The notes under the pieces were generated by a model. The model saw only the letters and a list, made by a program, of their open reading frames with translations, had not been told where the DNA came from and ran no database searches. A program made the position numbers and the translations under genes. From NCBI GenBank assembly GCA_037367405.1, contig JAZKJV010006045.1:496001-560000 (forward strand): 64,000 nucleotides of DNA. Reading direction: 5' to 3'. Positions within the stretch are counted from its first letter, which is position 1; each line of letters opens with the position of its first letter. Below, piece after piece: positions 1 to 10,144 of this stretch. This DNA is from Ottelia alismoides (taxonomy: Eukaryota; Streptophyta; Magnoliopsida; Alismatales; Hydrocharitaceae).

Positions 1-1
1 T

Positions 2-1159
2 CAATTGGCGGACCGATCGATCAAGCGGCCGAGAGGAATCATTTCTGTCATCATGATATTCCAAGGTGCTCCGCTCAAAATGGAATTCACGATCATTGAT
101 ATTGAGCATCAAGGAGAGTTCACCCGGTCTCCAATTATTCTCGGAAAGCCATTCTTAGCAATGTCTAAGGCAATTATCGATTGTGAGACTCGGGAAATAA
201 ATTTCACGGCATTGGAAGTACTTCGAGTTGACACAGTCTTTGAGGAAACACGATTTTCTGAGGCAACTCATAAAGTCCCCAACAACCGCAAGCATAAAGA
301 GGTAGAAGAGCCCTACCCCGCTACGACACCTAAGATAGCGGTTGTTGTTGAGACCATTGGTTTAGAGAATCTCCCCAGTCTTTCAACTCTCCCGGATCCC
401 AAAATAGACAAATCCTTCTACTACGATCCTGAGACATATGCATGGTCGCACCCTGGAGCAAAATACTCTGATTATCTTGACCAAATCCTCCCAAATCGAG
501 AGTGCACCAACATCCAGGAGACTAAAAACAAATCTGCAACACAAACACCGACCAAGGAGAAGAACAGTAATGGCTACTCATCTGGATACTCAAGTGAACC
601 GACAACTTCACGAAATAAGAAAAAGAGAGTTAGATTTGACCTTTCGGAAGAGGAATTGGTTGATGATCCCTCATCAGGTCCGGAAAAGGTAGTCTACATG
701 AGTGAAGTCTGTTCGGCAGCTCTAAAGCCATATCTTCGCAAAGATCCAAAATTCGATTCTCGTTGGACAACTCCCGTTCCTAATTATTACTCATCCAAAG
801 CCGATGCTCCTACCTTACACAAGTACACTGGAATTATATCTTATGAGCTGACTGAGACCGGAGCATCTGAAGATTCATTCGAGGATAAACCGATTGATCT
901 TAAAAAGGAACGGATTTTGAGGAAACAATTGAAGGAACAAAAAAACATGAATATCTGGAGTATGTCCACTTTCAAATACTATTCCTCTGAGGATAACTCT
1001 GATGATGGGTACCTTTCATCTGATTCAAATATTTCATCTACTATCCATCATGATTTTTCTGAGGATGACACTGGTGGGGAATCATATGCTTCATCTCCGT
1101 CTCATCATTACGATCTCCCACTACAGGCTCACAAAAAGATCAGCCGTAAACCGCCTTAA
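2..1159 (+). CDS. Athila/Ty3-like aspartic protease C-terminal part fused to a long acidic Ser-rich tail (5' partial)
   Basis: The frame is already open at the left edge and runs without a stop to TAA at 1157-1159; the first in-frame codon near the edge (TTG at 5) is not a real start. The first ~60 residues carry the ADRS-KRPRG block and the SPIILGKPFLAM block. These match the retropepsin C-terminal half of the complete Athila-like element in this window (minus strand, 48894-49460: ADRSVKRPKG, TPIILGRPFLAT). The catalytic DSGS triad would lie left of the window. Behind the protease come ~300 residues of hydrophilic sequence rich in Ser, Asp, Glu and Lys (YSSGYSS, KKKRVRFDLSEEELVDD, SSEDNSDDGYLSSDS), then a stop, with no reverse transcriptase, RNase H or integrase before the LTR. 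The open state suggests recent activity or constraint. Inferred: a gag-PR protein of a non-autonomous element that uses pol from relatives. The tail's role is unknown. Confidence 0.7.
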   Translation, partial: QLADRSIKRPRGIISVIMIFQGAPLKMEFTIIDIEHQGEFTRSPIILGKPFLAMSKAIIDCETREINFTALEVLRVDTVFEETRFSEATHKVPNNRKHKEVEEPYPATTPKIAVVVETIGLENLPSLSTLPDPKIDKSFYYDPETYAWSHPGAKYSDYLDQILPNRECTNIQETKNKSATQTPTKEKNSNGYSSGYSSEPTTSRNKKKRVRFDLSEEELVDDPSSGPEKVVYMSEVCSAALKPYLRKDPKFDSRWTTPVPNYYSSKADAPTLHKYTGIISYELTETGASEDSFEDKPIDLKKERILRKQLKEQKNMNIWSMSTFKYYSSEDNSDDGYLSSDSNISSTIHHDFSEDDTGGESYASSPSHHYDLPLQAHKKISRKPP

Positions 1160-1218
1160 TCATCGGCTACCCACCCTCCCTCCCTACCACATCGGTCTTC
1201 TTGTACAACTTCTTCCTC

Positions 1219-1560
1219 TACTTAGGCCAAGGCCTAAGTATAGGGGGGGGACCGATGCCATTTGTATATACCATTTCCCTCACCACATTTCGATCTCTCA
1301 CTCCATATCCATCCTTCTTCTATACTTAGGCTGACCAGAGCCTAAGTATAGGGGGAACCGCCACCCATCTGTTTATACTCTCCTCATTTACATATCCCGT
1401 CCGCCTCTTTTTGCACTCTTCTTCTATACTTGGACTATTCACAGTCTAAGTATAGGGGGGCGAACCATTGTATAATTTTACTCTCTTACGCTTAGCCCGA
1501 GCTATGTCTTCATTACGCTTCTTATGCTCTGAGGACACAACACTCGCTAAGTATAGGGGG
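1219..1560 (+). repeat. Array of stem-loops each followed by a TAAGTATAGGGGG polypurine-like run
   Basis: Three near-perfect hairpins lie in a row. 1219-1240 has a 10-bp stem TACTTAGGCC with a 2-nt loop. 1321-1350 has an 11-bp stem TATACTTAGGC with an 8-nt loop. 1425-1454 has a 12-bp stem TATACTTGGACT with one mismatch. Each right arm ends in AAGTATA and runs straight into 5-8 G. A fourth CTAAGTATAGGGGG at 1546-1560 has a distant partial complement (CTTAG..GAG near 1491). The same sequence is the true polypurine tract of this element at 2833-2846. Equivalent modules occur in the minus-strand element at 45025-45380. Confidence 0.85.
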
Positions 1561-2832
1561 GTCTGTATATATACTATGTATATATTTTAGCCATACCTTG
1601 TACTTGCGCACAAGTCTATATGTATTTACGGGATGGGCATTAATTAAAAAAAAAGTTTTGCTACTAACACTGACTTTGCCCAAAATTTTTGAAAAAAAAA
1701 TGGCTTCTTATTCATTTTTTGCATAAAAAAATCATCATAAAAAAATTGTGTTTGCATTCCACACACCTGCACTTCATCCCGCATTACATTCATTTGCAAT
1801 TGTGAAAAGTAATTGGGTTCTGAACCGAGTTATGAGCGAAACCGAGAGTGATCTGGACTTAACCTTAATCAACCTAATTTTCAGAGGAACTTCACCGAGA
1901 AATAGGATTTTAGAGTCTTCAGGTCTGTGACTTAATTCTTTGAGTTCCACATAACAATGCACAGAGTTTGACTCTTAGTGTCTAACCTGGTCTCTTCATT
2001 CTGGGTACAACTCTGGAATAAGGAATTAATTTGTACTCTCGCACTATGCACTTAGCTCAACTCAAACATTTGTTGGAAGACTGTGTGAGTTTCTTTTCTG
2101 GTAGCGTGGAAATCTAAAGACCGGAGTACGGGTTGAAATAAAGCTTCGGAAAAGGGATGGACGGCTGGGCACAATTTTTTCTAAGACCCCAAAAAATGTA
2201 CGAAAATAAAAGATGCTATATCCGTAGGGGCAAAACAAGATCCAAGCAGAACCACCAAAAATTCCAAATACAAAGAAGCAACTACCAAATAAAATCTGAC
2301 CAAAAAGGTCCAAGCTTCAAGAAACCTGCAGATCTTGGTGGAGACTCGGCTACACTGGCCAGCTTCACAAGGAGAGGTGAACTACACTTATCACCCTCCA
2401 GTTCTTTTCTCATTCTTCTAACTTCTCCCCCCCAATTCGATTGTGAACACAGCGCGACAAACCTTAGAAGGGAATACCTGACTCCCCGAGGACGAGTTAT
2501 TGGAGAGGAGGTTTGCGCAGTAGTCCGGCATTCTGGGTGGGAAGAGCTAAAAACCTTTCACACACAAGAGTCGGTTATTCAATGTTCAAAGGGTATACTT
2601 TGGGAAGAGGATTGATCTAAGATGACTTCTGAGCCGAAACTGTAAGCAATGATTTGTAGAACTCGAGGACTGTTGATTTTAAAATTCTAAGTCTCACAGA
2701 AGTTCCGACACACAAATAATCCAAAGGTTGAGTCTAGATTCACTTTCACCTTCAGCTCATGGTCTTGGTATGGAACCCAATCTCATTTCACTTCATAGCA
2801 TATCTTTTTAATGCTCAGGGACGAGCATGCTT
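1561..2832 (+). other. Non-coding 3' internal region of the Athila-like element
   Basis: Between the hairpin array and the polypurine tract I see only short, unrelated open frames (for example 2157-2615), with no domain in either strand. Position and composition fit the long untranslated 3' region usual in Athila/Tat elements. Confidence 0.5.
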
Positions 2833-2846
2833 TAAGTATAGGGGGA
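2833..2846 (+). other. Polypurine tract of the left Athila-like element
   Basis: TAAGTATAGGGGGA directly abuts the LTR start TGATGAATC at 2847. The minus-strand element has the equivalent TTAAGTATAGGGGG next to its LTR (43453-43466), so the assignment rests on two independent copies. Confidence 0.8.
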
Positions 2847-3701
2847 TGATGAATCTCGTATTCATCACTCTAAATCTCATTTATTAAGCTCAAATCCCTC
2901 AAAATCAACAGCATTTTAGCATCTATTCTGCATAATTAGCATTCATGCATGATTTCATAAGAATTGCATTTTAGCACAAAAATCTGCATAAAATAAGAAG
3001 CCAAAAATCCAAGCCAAAATGACCTGTAAATAGCCTAAATTCCCTAATTTTTAACCCATTCATGCTAACTCCGAATGACTCAAAACCACATCCACTGTGT
3101 ACATATCACTAACAAGAATAAAGGAAAAATACAAAAAAATAACTAACCCAAATAAGTGGACCAAAAACCTAAACCCTAATTTCAGGATTTTTTGGACTAA
3201 AAGACCCATATCTTCCTCATCCAGCGTCCGATTTAATCCTACTCACTTTTGAACTAATGTGCATTCAATTACCTTTAAAACAAGATCAAGTTCAAGTGAA
3301 TCGGAGCTCGTATGTGAAAGTTGGGTTTTGGGCCTCCTTTGTACATTGTATATTTTCGCGGTTTTTGACCTTGTATTTTATGTATATATTTTCTTAATCA
3401 ATAAAAAAAATTAGAATTAAGTGTCTTTATTTATCTCTGATTTTACCGTAATTTTTCCGGATTTTTATCTGATCAAAAAAATGACATAAAAATTACAAAA
3501 CCCCAAAATTAAGGTATTCTATGTACATAGGATACCCCAAAAATTCACTTTATACAAATGATCGATTTTGGTTTTGATGTCTTCATGAAAGCTGTAGATC
3601 TCATCGAGACGAGCAATTTTTGTGAAGAAAGTTTTTCGATCCGAGGTCATTTACTATTTATTTTCGATTTTACAAAATATTTATTTTCGGAATTTTCTGG
3701 T

Positions 3702-3951
3702 GCTGACACGTGGCAACACCTGGTGCCGCCACGTGTCAGCCATTTTTGGCACTATTATATATTCGTTTTATAAAAATAAAAAAAAATTAAAATTAAAACC
3801 GCACGTGCGAGGCACGTGCCTCCCAGGCACGCGCCACGCACGTGCCTCGCCTGCTATCCCTTTGACCCGCCACGTGGAGCCTTTCTGGCTGCCCGATCTC
3901 TGTCGATCGGACGACCAGGGCTCGTCTTCCCCCTCTCTTTGACGCCACGTG
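3702..3951 (+). promoter_or_regulatory. Upstream G-box (CACGTG) cluster in the LTR U3
   Basis: CACGTG occurs at 3707, 3730, 3802, 3813, 3839, 3871 and 3946. The first two sit in the arms of a perfect 13-bp inverted repeat (3702-3714 and 3728-3740, GCTGACACGTGGC) with a 13-nt loop. CACGTG is the plant G-box bound by bZIP and bHLH factors (known); that it drives this LTR is inferred. Confidence 0.6.
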
Positions 3952-4239
3952 GCGCAACGGGCGCCATCGGATCAAACTCGATCGGACGGCGCCTGTGCGT
4001 CGTCCCCCACGGCTCCTTTCCCTTTTGGGAGCTCCGCCGCCACCGCCGCGTATCTCCGCCGCCCTCAGATTTCGCCGCAAATCGCGGCTGATCGCACCTC
4101 TGCGCCGCCCCGCCGATCTCATCCGCGATTTTCGCGCGCCGCCCCCGATCTCCCTCGAATCTCGCCGCCACCCTCAATCCGATCTCCCCCAGATCTCACC
4201 ACCCGCCACTTTCCATCTCCGGTGACCTCACCCTCCTCC

Positions 4240-4248
4240 TATTTAAAC
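4240..4248 (+). promoter_or_regulatory. Probable LTR TATA box
   Basis: TATTTAAAC sits about 290 bp downstream of the first G-box cluster, in a CT-rich stretch that could hold the transcription start. The minus-strand Athila-like element has a comparable TATTTAGC at the matching place of its LTR (near 42285-42292, read on the minus strand). Confidence 0.5.
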
Positions 4249-4779
4249 GCAAGCCACCGCCCCGGAGAAGGACATCCGTCGTCTGCACTAAATCGAAGGA
4301 GGAGGTCAGTGGTGACAGCCCGACCCCCTCATCTTCAACCTCAGCGAGATCCGAGGACCTCCCCGGCCCTCGTTGCAGAAGCTGCTCCACCGCCGCCTTG
4401 CTGCCCCTGCTCCAGGATCCTGTCGAGCGAAGTTATCCAATGCCGCCTTCTTCTTCACCGACTCCGACCATCATCTCCGCCACCGTTCGTCTTCGACAAC
4501 ATAACACCGCTTCACCAGCGTCGCCGGTCACCAACCAGAGCTCCAACGACGATATCATCTCCGACCCACGACCACTCCTCCTACCACCGCCATCGCCATC
4601 TGCCGCAGGAACACAACCGACGACGACTCCAGCAACCCACCTCCTCTTCGCAAACTCCGGCCACCGTAGCGCCACCTGCACAGAACCACCGGCTCGCCTC
4701 CACCATCATCAGGGCGGTGGCAGCGCCCCTCCTCCGCCTCGTCCCCACCTCAGGCCGACACAGAGGCCGAGACCCCCGC

Positions 4780-4939
4780 CACGTGCACGGCACGTGAGAG
4801 CGGGGGGACGTCACGCTTACATCAGCCCCCGGGTCACGTGCGCCGCACGTGACCCCGGGGTTATTTGCAGCAAACCCCCCAGAAGTCCCTCATATTTGCG
4901 CCTGGACCCCTGCCTCCAAGGGCACGTGCCTGGCACGTG
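4780..4939 (+). promoter_or_regulatory. Second CACGTG palindrome cluster, downstream of the TATA box
   Basis: CACGTG at 4780, 4791, 4835, 4846, 4923 and 4934. 4831-4855 is a perfect 11-bp inverted repeat (GGGTCACGTGC) with a 3-nt loop, and 4922-4940 holds two copies of GGCACGTGCC. If the start is near 4270, these lie in transcribed leader sequence. Confidence 0.5.
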
Positions 4940-6061
4940 CCACTTAGATATTTTGCAGAAATACCCTCCGGGGTGTAGGTAATTACAAACAAGTCCCCCT
5001 CTGCATTTTCATTTATTTATTTATATTGCATCTGTACCTCTGTGTTCCCCTGTGATTTTTGACCTTCTCTTTACATTATTTTATTAATCGAAAAATAGCA
5101 TGATGTTTGTTAATTGATTCTCTATACTTTGACATATTGTGGGTAATTTTGTGATTGATGGTTAATTAACAAATAATTATTTTATGGAGATTTGCATATT
5201 TTACCCATTTCTTGCTCTGAAATTCATAGTTGATTAATCGTTTCTCTAAAAATCCCCGAAAAATCACATATTGTAGAGTTAATTATTCTTAACATTGTGC
5301 TCGAAAAGATTTGCATTTGCATGCATACTTTATCCTGTAAAAATCATTTTACATCTTTTGGTATTTAATTTTTAATAGGTATTAAACCCTACATTTTTGA
5401 GGTTTAGGATTTTTCTGAGATTCATCATATAGTGATAGATCTTAAATAATTTTATTTCTTGAAAATAAGTAGGTTTAATATTTATTATAATTAAATATTC
5501 AAAATCATTCTGTTTGCATTTAAAAATCCATAAAAAAATTCATATTGCATCGAAAAATTCCAAAAAAATTACAGTGCACTTATTTCATCATATTTTACAT
5601 CTCGGCCAAGTTTCGTATTTTTCGGACTTCGGTTGGACTTAATTCACATTTTAGTCCCTAGAATAGGCCGAATTTGCATGTGCACCCCCTAATACATTGA
5701 AAAATTCCAAAAAAAGACCGCCTCGAAAACCGAACACGAACTTTGATAGACTTAATTCTAGGTTGTTCCTTTGCCTCCTTGTGATCGACCTTGGGACTTG
5801 CCCAAGTAAAACAAACATAAAACCACGAGAGTAAAAATTGAATAACTTATTTGTGGTATTTTCTTGACCGCTTCTGATTGCCTTCTACAACGCACGACAC
5901 GATAAAAAACAACTTTTTAAAACCGGCATCTTCGGATCCGTCAAACCTCATTGCTTAACTTCAGTACAATAGGCTTAATCTTCCAACTTAACCATACTTA
6001 ATAGTTGTTATCTTTACTTATTCTCATACAAATCTACATTTATTTCATCAGATCAACAAAA

Positions 6062-6900
6062 ATGACAAGCAAGATGATTGCCACTGAAGTCGGGAAAATT
6101 GAGTACCTGAACGGTACCAATTACGAATTATGGAGTAGAAAGATCTACTATGGCCTGTTACACGATAGCATACACACCATTATAGACAAACCTAGCCCAA
6201 TCTTATCTGAGAATCCAATTGTGGATGAAATTAGGACCCGCGAACAGTGGGAGAAAATAGATAATAGGGCTAGGAGCTTTATGCCGACCCACATGGATCT
6301 GAACCTGATTCGGGTCTTCGAGACCTGTGAATCAGCTTACGAGCTCTGAACTGTGGTTAAGGAGAAATATCACTCCAAATCCGAAGTGAGCGTCCAGCTT
6401 CTTCTACACAAGTACAACTCGTGTAGAATGAAGGAATCTGAAAGCGTCCTCGAGCACGTGAACAAGATGATCGTGATGACCAAGGATCTTGCGGCTGCTG
6501 ATTACACAATTCCGGAGAGGATGCAGATCGCAACCATACTAGGAAGTCTCCCTCCGTCATTCGACATGGTTGCCACATCTTTGAGAATGAACGGCAACAT
6601 TAAGTCTGTGACGGACCTACCTGCACAGCTGGCGATTGAGCAGGACCTCTCCAAACAAAGATCGAAAACTGAGATCTTTGAGGTCGAGGAAGAAGAAGCA
6701 AATGCCGTGCACGCAAAGAAAAGACTAGGCCCCTCTAAGGCGAATTTCAAGGGAAAGAGTGGGAAATACCCACGCGGCTCTTGCTACGGTTGTGGCAAAT
6801 ATGGCCATTTCAAGGTCAATTGCCCCAACAAGAAGAAGCCGAGAAATTCTAAAATGCCTGAAAATAAAGGCAAGAAGAAGATGGAATTCGTGGCTGTCGT
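6062..6900 (+). pseudogene. Copia gag with CCHC zinc knuckle, broken by an in-frame TGA
   Basis: The ATG at 6062 opens MTSKMIATEVGKIEYLNG, followed by the UBN2-type gag block (NYELWSRKIYYGL). TGA at 6347-6349 interrupts the usual ELW-T-x-x-KEKY block where Trp is expected. The frame then continues from 6353 through HVNKMIVMTKDL and a CCHC knuckle, C-YGCGKYGHFKVNC (about 6780-6825). Residues C, C, H, C are all present. Gag forms the cytoplasmic virus-like particle in this family (known). The upstream leucine-rich in-frame stretch from 6005 starts at a TTG and is not counted. The single stop makes this copy defective. Confidence 0.8.
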
Positions 6901-8538
6901 GGAATGCAACTCTGTCATCACGGACAGTGATGGATGGTGGATCGACTCTGGAGCAACCAGACACATCGCCAAGACGAAGGAAGGCCTGGTGGACTTCAAG
7001 GAGCTGAGCAAAGGCGAACAGAGGATCTTCATGGGAAACAACACCCACCTGGACGTGGAAGGTGTTGGGACATACAGACTTGACCTAGGAGATAGCATTA
7101 TGGTACTGAATGATGTACTATATGCCCCAGGGATACATCGGAACCTGATATCTGTCCCAGTGCTTCTCAAGAAAGACTTTGAAGTTAGGTTTTACAATAA
7201 ACGTGTATCTATAGGCAAGAATAAGAAGGTATATGCGATGGGAAAGTTTGTGCCCGAGCATGACCTGTTTTGTCTTCCTGTAATAAATTCTAGTGAATCA
7301 ATGAATGTCACTTCTGATTATTCCTTGTGTTTTTTGTCTGATTATGACTTGTGGCACATGCGATTGGATCATCCAGGAAATTCTAAGATGGATCAAATGA
7401 TAAAGGCAAATTTGTTGCCTAAAATCACGGGTGCAAGGACATTGCCCTGCGAACACTGTCTGACTGGTAAAATGACGAGAAGACCCTTCTCAACCGGAAT
7501 TCGATCAACAGAGTTACTAGGTTTGATCCATTCAGACATATGTGGACCACTGAGCGTCAACACACATAGAAATAAGGAATACTTCATAATATTCATTGAT
7601 GACTACTCGAAGTTCTCTACGTCTATCTCTTAGGAAGAAAGTCGGAAGCACTTGAAATATTTAAGAGATATAAGACGGAAGTGGAGACAAGATTGGGAAA
7701 ATCAATCAAGACTCTTAGGACAGATAGAGGTGGGGAATATACCTCAAAGGATTTTGAGGATTACTGTATTCAAGCAGGCATTCATAGGCAGACTACAATG
7801 CCCTATACACCACAGCAAAATGGTGTAGCAGAAAGAAAGAATCGAACTTTGATGAATGCAGTAAGGTGTATGCTTTCACACTCAAAACTCTCCAAAAAAT
7901 TCTGGGGAGAAGCAGTATTGACTGCGAACTATATACAGAATAGGATTCCCACCAAGTCCGTAGAATCAACGCCATATGAAATATGGAATGGCAGAAAGCC
8001 CGAATTGGGCCATCTCCGGAAATGGGGATGTCTTGCACATTTTCTAGTACCAAGTCAGCTTAGGGACAAGCTAGACTTCAGGACATTAAAGTGCAAGTTT
8101 ATTAGATATAGTGAAAATTCTAAAGGGTATAGGTTCTTCCATGAAACTAAAGGTCTGATCGAAAGTCGTGATGCAACTTTTCTTGAAATTCATCAAGAAA
8201 AGGAGCATGAAGTAAAGGAATCAGATCCACTAATTGTCTTACAGGACAATGCAGACGACTTGAGCATTAGACAAGAACTTGAGGATGATATCGATCATCC
8301 AAATGTAGAGAATGAACCTATGGAACATGATGATCCTTTAGAGGAAGTGGGTGGACCCATACGACCCATGATTATAATCGGAAACAAGAGACCCAGAACA
8401 CGACCCGCATGGATGGAAGATTACCATTTTTATGGATGCGAGGCGTCGTGCTACACCGTGGATGAGGATGTCACGGATTGTACAGATCCCATATCCTTTG
8501 ATGAAGCTATGGCTTCATCTGAGTCGGAATCATGGTAG
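6901..8538 (+). pseudogene. Copia protease and integrase region, frameshifted
   Basis: WWIDSGATRHI at about 6937-6966 is the aspartic protease active site (D-S-G). DLWHMRLDHPGNSKM with CEHCLTG is the GAG-pre-integrase zinc motif; His-His-Cys-Cys residues are visible. The integrase core begins LIHSDICGPL. At about 7612 the frame shifts by one (the DDYSKF block runs into a stop at 7633) and resumes at 7681 with TLRTDRGGEYTS and PQQNGVAERKNRTL, so the D, D and E catalytic residues exist but in two frames. After the integrase comes an acidic linker ending at TAG 8536-8538. Defective, but domain order is intact. Confidence 0.8.
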
Positions 8539-9990
8539 GTCGCCATGAGAGATGAGTTGGACTCAATCGAGCGAAACGGTGTTTGGGAATTATGTGATTT
8601 GCCAGAAGGTAGGCAATCCATAGGATGTAAGTGAGTATTCAAGAGAAAGTACCGAGTTGACGGTACTGTTGATAAATAGAAAGCCAGATTAGTTTCCAAG
8701 GGTTATATTCAGCAAGCTGGAATAGATTTCTAGAAAACCTACTCTCCAGTGGCTAAGTTTGCATCCATTCGGATGATCTTAGCCATAGTCGCATATATGG
8801 ATTTGGAATTATTCCAAATGGATGTGAAGACGACCTTCCTTAATGGAGAATTGAGGGAGGAGATTTATATGCGACAACCTGATGGATCTCAGGTTGAAGG
8901 TCAGGAGAAAAAGGTTTACAAGTTAAGAAAGTCATTATATGGCTTAAAGCAGTCTTCACGGCAATGGTATCTCAAATTTCGAGAAAGTTATTCAATTTGG
9001 ATTTGTTTCAAATAAATTGGATAACTGTGTGTATGTCATGAAGTGTGGGAGCAGGTTTGCAATCATGTCATTGTACGTAGATGACATTCTGCTCGCAGGT
9101 AATGACATACAAATTCTCAATGAAATCAAACAGAAATTGAGCAATGAATTTGAGATGAAGGACATGGGCGAAGCATCCTATGTTCTTGGAATTCAAATAA
9201 CAAGAGACAGGGACTCAAGGACATTGAGCCTTAGTCAGGAAAGATATTTGCATACTGTATTAAGGAGATTTGGAATGCAGAACAACACTCCAGCTCCAAC
9301 ACCACTTGTGATGGGAAAGAGACTCAGTAGGAGTCAGTGTCCCGGAAAGGGGCAAAAACCTTTAGATATACCATATGCACAAGCGGTGGGGAGTTTAATG
9401 TATGCAATGATGTGTACTCGACCTGATTTAGCTTATCCAGTAAGCTCAGTCAGTAGATATCAAAGCAACCCTGGTCCAGCACATTGGGAAGCTGTAAAGA
9501 GGATTCTTCGATATCTGAAAGGAACAGTACATCTGAAACTTATGTATCAAGTAGAATCGCTTGAAGTGGTAGGCATCTCCGATGCCGATTTCGGAGGGGA
9601 TGTAGATGATAGAAAATCCACATCAGGTTACCTGTTCATGTTTGGTGGTGCAGCCGTTTCTTGGGGTAGCAAGAAACAAGGATGTGTATCTCGACATACA
9701 CAGGAAGCTGAGTACATTGCGTTTAGCATGGCCACCACTCATGCTGTGTGGATCAGGCGTTTTCTAGAGAACTTAAGCCTTGAATTGGTCAAAGGGCCAA
9801 TTGAAATGTATTGTGACAATCAAGCTGCGATAAGCTTGGTCAATGCGGGGCTAATAGTTCTAAAGGAAAACACAATGAGATCCAATATCACTATATACAA
9901 GATATAGTGGCGAAGCAAGAAATCACGGTAACCTATATACCTACAGTGACATGTTGGCTGATTCCCTGACGAAGGGAATAGCAGCAGGAA
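8539..9990 (+). pseudogene. Copia reverse transcriptase and RNase H with several nonsense codons
   Basis: RT begins right after TAG at 8536 with AMRDELDSI; stops fall at 8632 (TGA at the Trp of the CKWVFK block), 8677 (TAG) and 8731 (TAG). From 8749 the frame is open through FQMDVKTTFLNG and LYGLKQSSRQW, shifts at about 9010, and continues with the catalytic LYVDDILLAG (9074-9103) and the CTRPDLAY block. RNase H has SDADFGG, SWGSKKQ and EAEYIA, then drifts out of frame near 9900 (the terminal DSLTKGI-like block is in another frame at 9955-9980). Unable to encode an intact polyprotein. Confidence 0.85.
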
Positions 9991-10134
9991 CATACATTAA
10001 ACATGTTGGTTTAATGGGACTCAGGAATGTATGAGTCAAGGAAGAGGTTTCATAGATAATGATCCTCACATGATAAATCTCCATGTATATACTACACGAA
10101 TAGTGGGAGTATATATGTCTTGACCACTTTGATC

Positions 10135-10144
10135 AAGTGGGAGA
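10135..10144 (+). other. Polypurine tract of the first copia element
   Basis: AAGTGGGAGA directly precedes the LTR start TGTAGAACGG at 10145, the normal position for plus-strand priming. Confidence 0.75.

Larger units (their letters stand above)
2847..5990 (+). repeat. 3' LTR of the left Athila-like element (right end approximate)
   Basis: The LTR begins TGATGAATCTCGTATTCATCACTCT, an 8-bp palindrome arm pair (TGATGAAT/ATTCATCA). The LTR of the 39828-57262 element begins almost identically, so the two are related families. A pyrimidine/GC-rich promoter zone with CACGTG clusters occupies 3700-4950, and a TATTTAAA box lies at ~4240. The U5-like tail (CTCCTTGTGATCGACC near 5780) resembles the U5 of the other element (CTCCTTGAGTTCGACC). 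The exact end is not resolved. It must lie between ~5900 and the gag start of the next element at 6062, and TTTCATCA ending at 6050 is one candidate. The 5' LTR is outside the window. Proline/arginine-rich open frames at 3816-4982 look like by-products of GC-rich DNA. Confidence 0.75.

Noticed and set aside
3816..4982. Several overlapping Pro/Arg/Ser-rich open frames in the left LTR (for example 282 and 194 codons)
   Set aside because: They overlap on both strands, are low complexity and arise from GC-rich LTR DNA. No homologue pattern, and the corresponding LTR of the other element does not keep the same frames.
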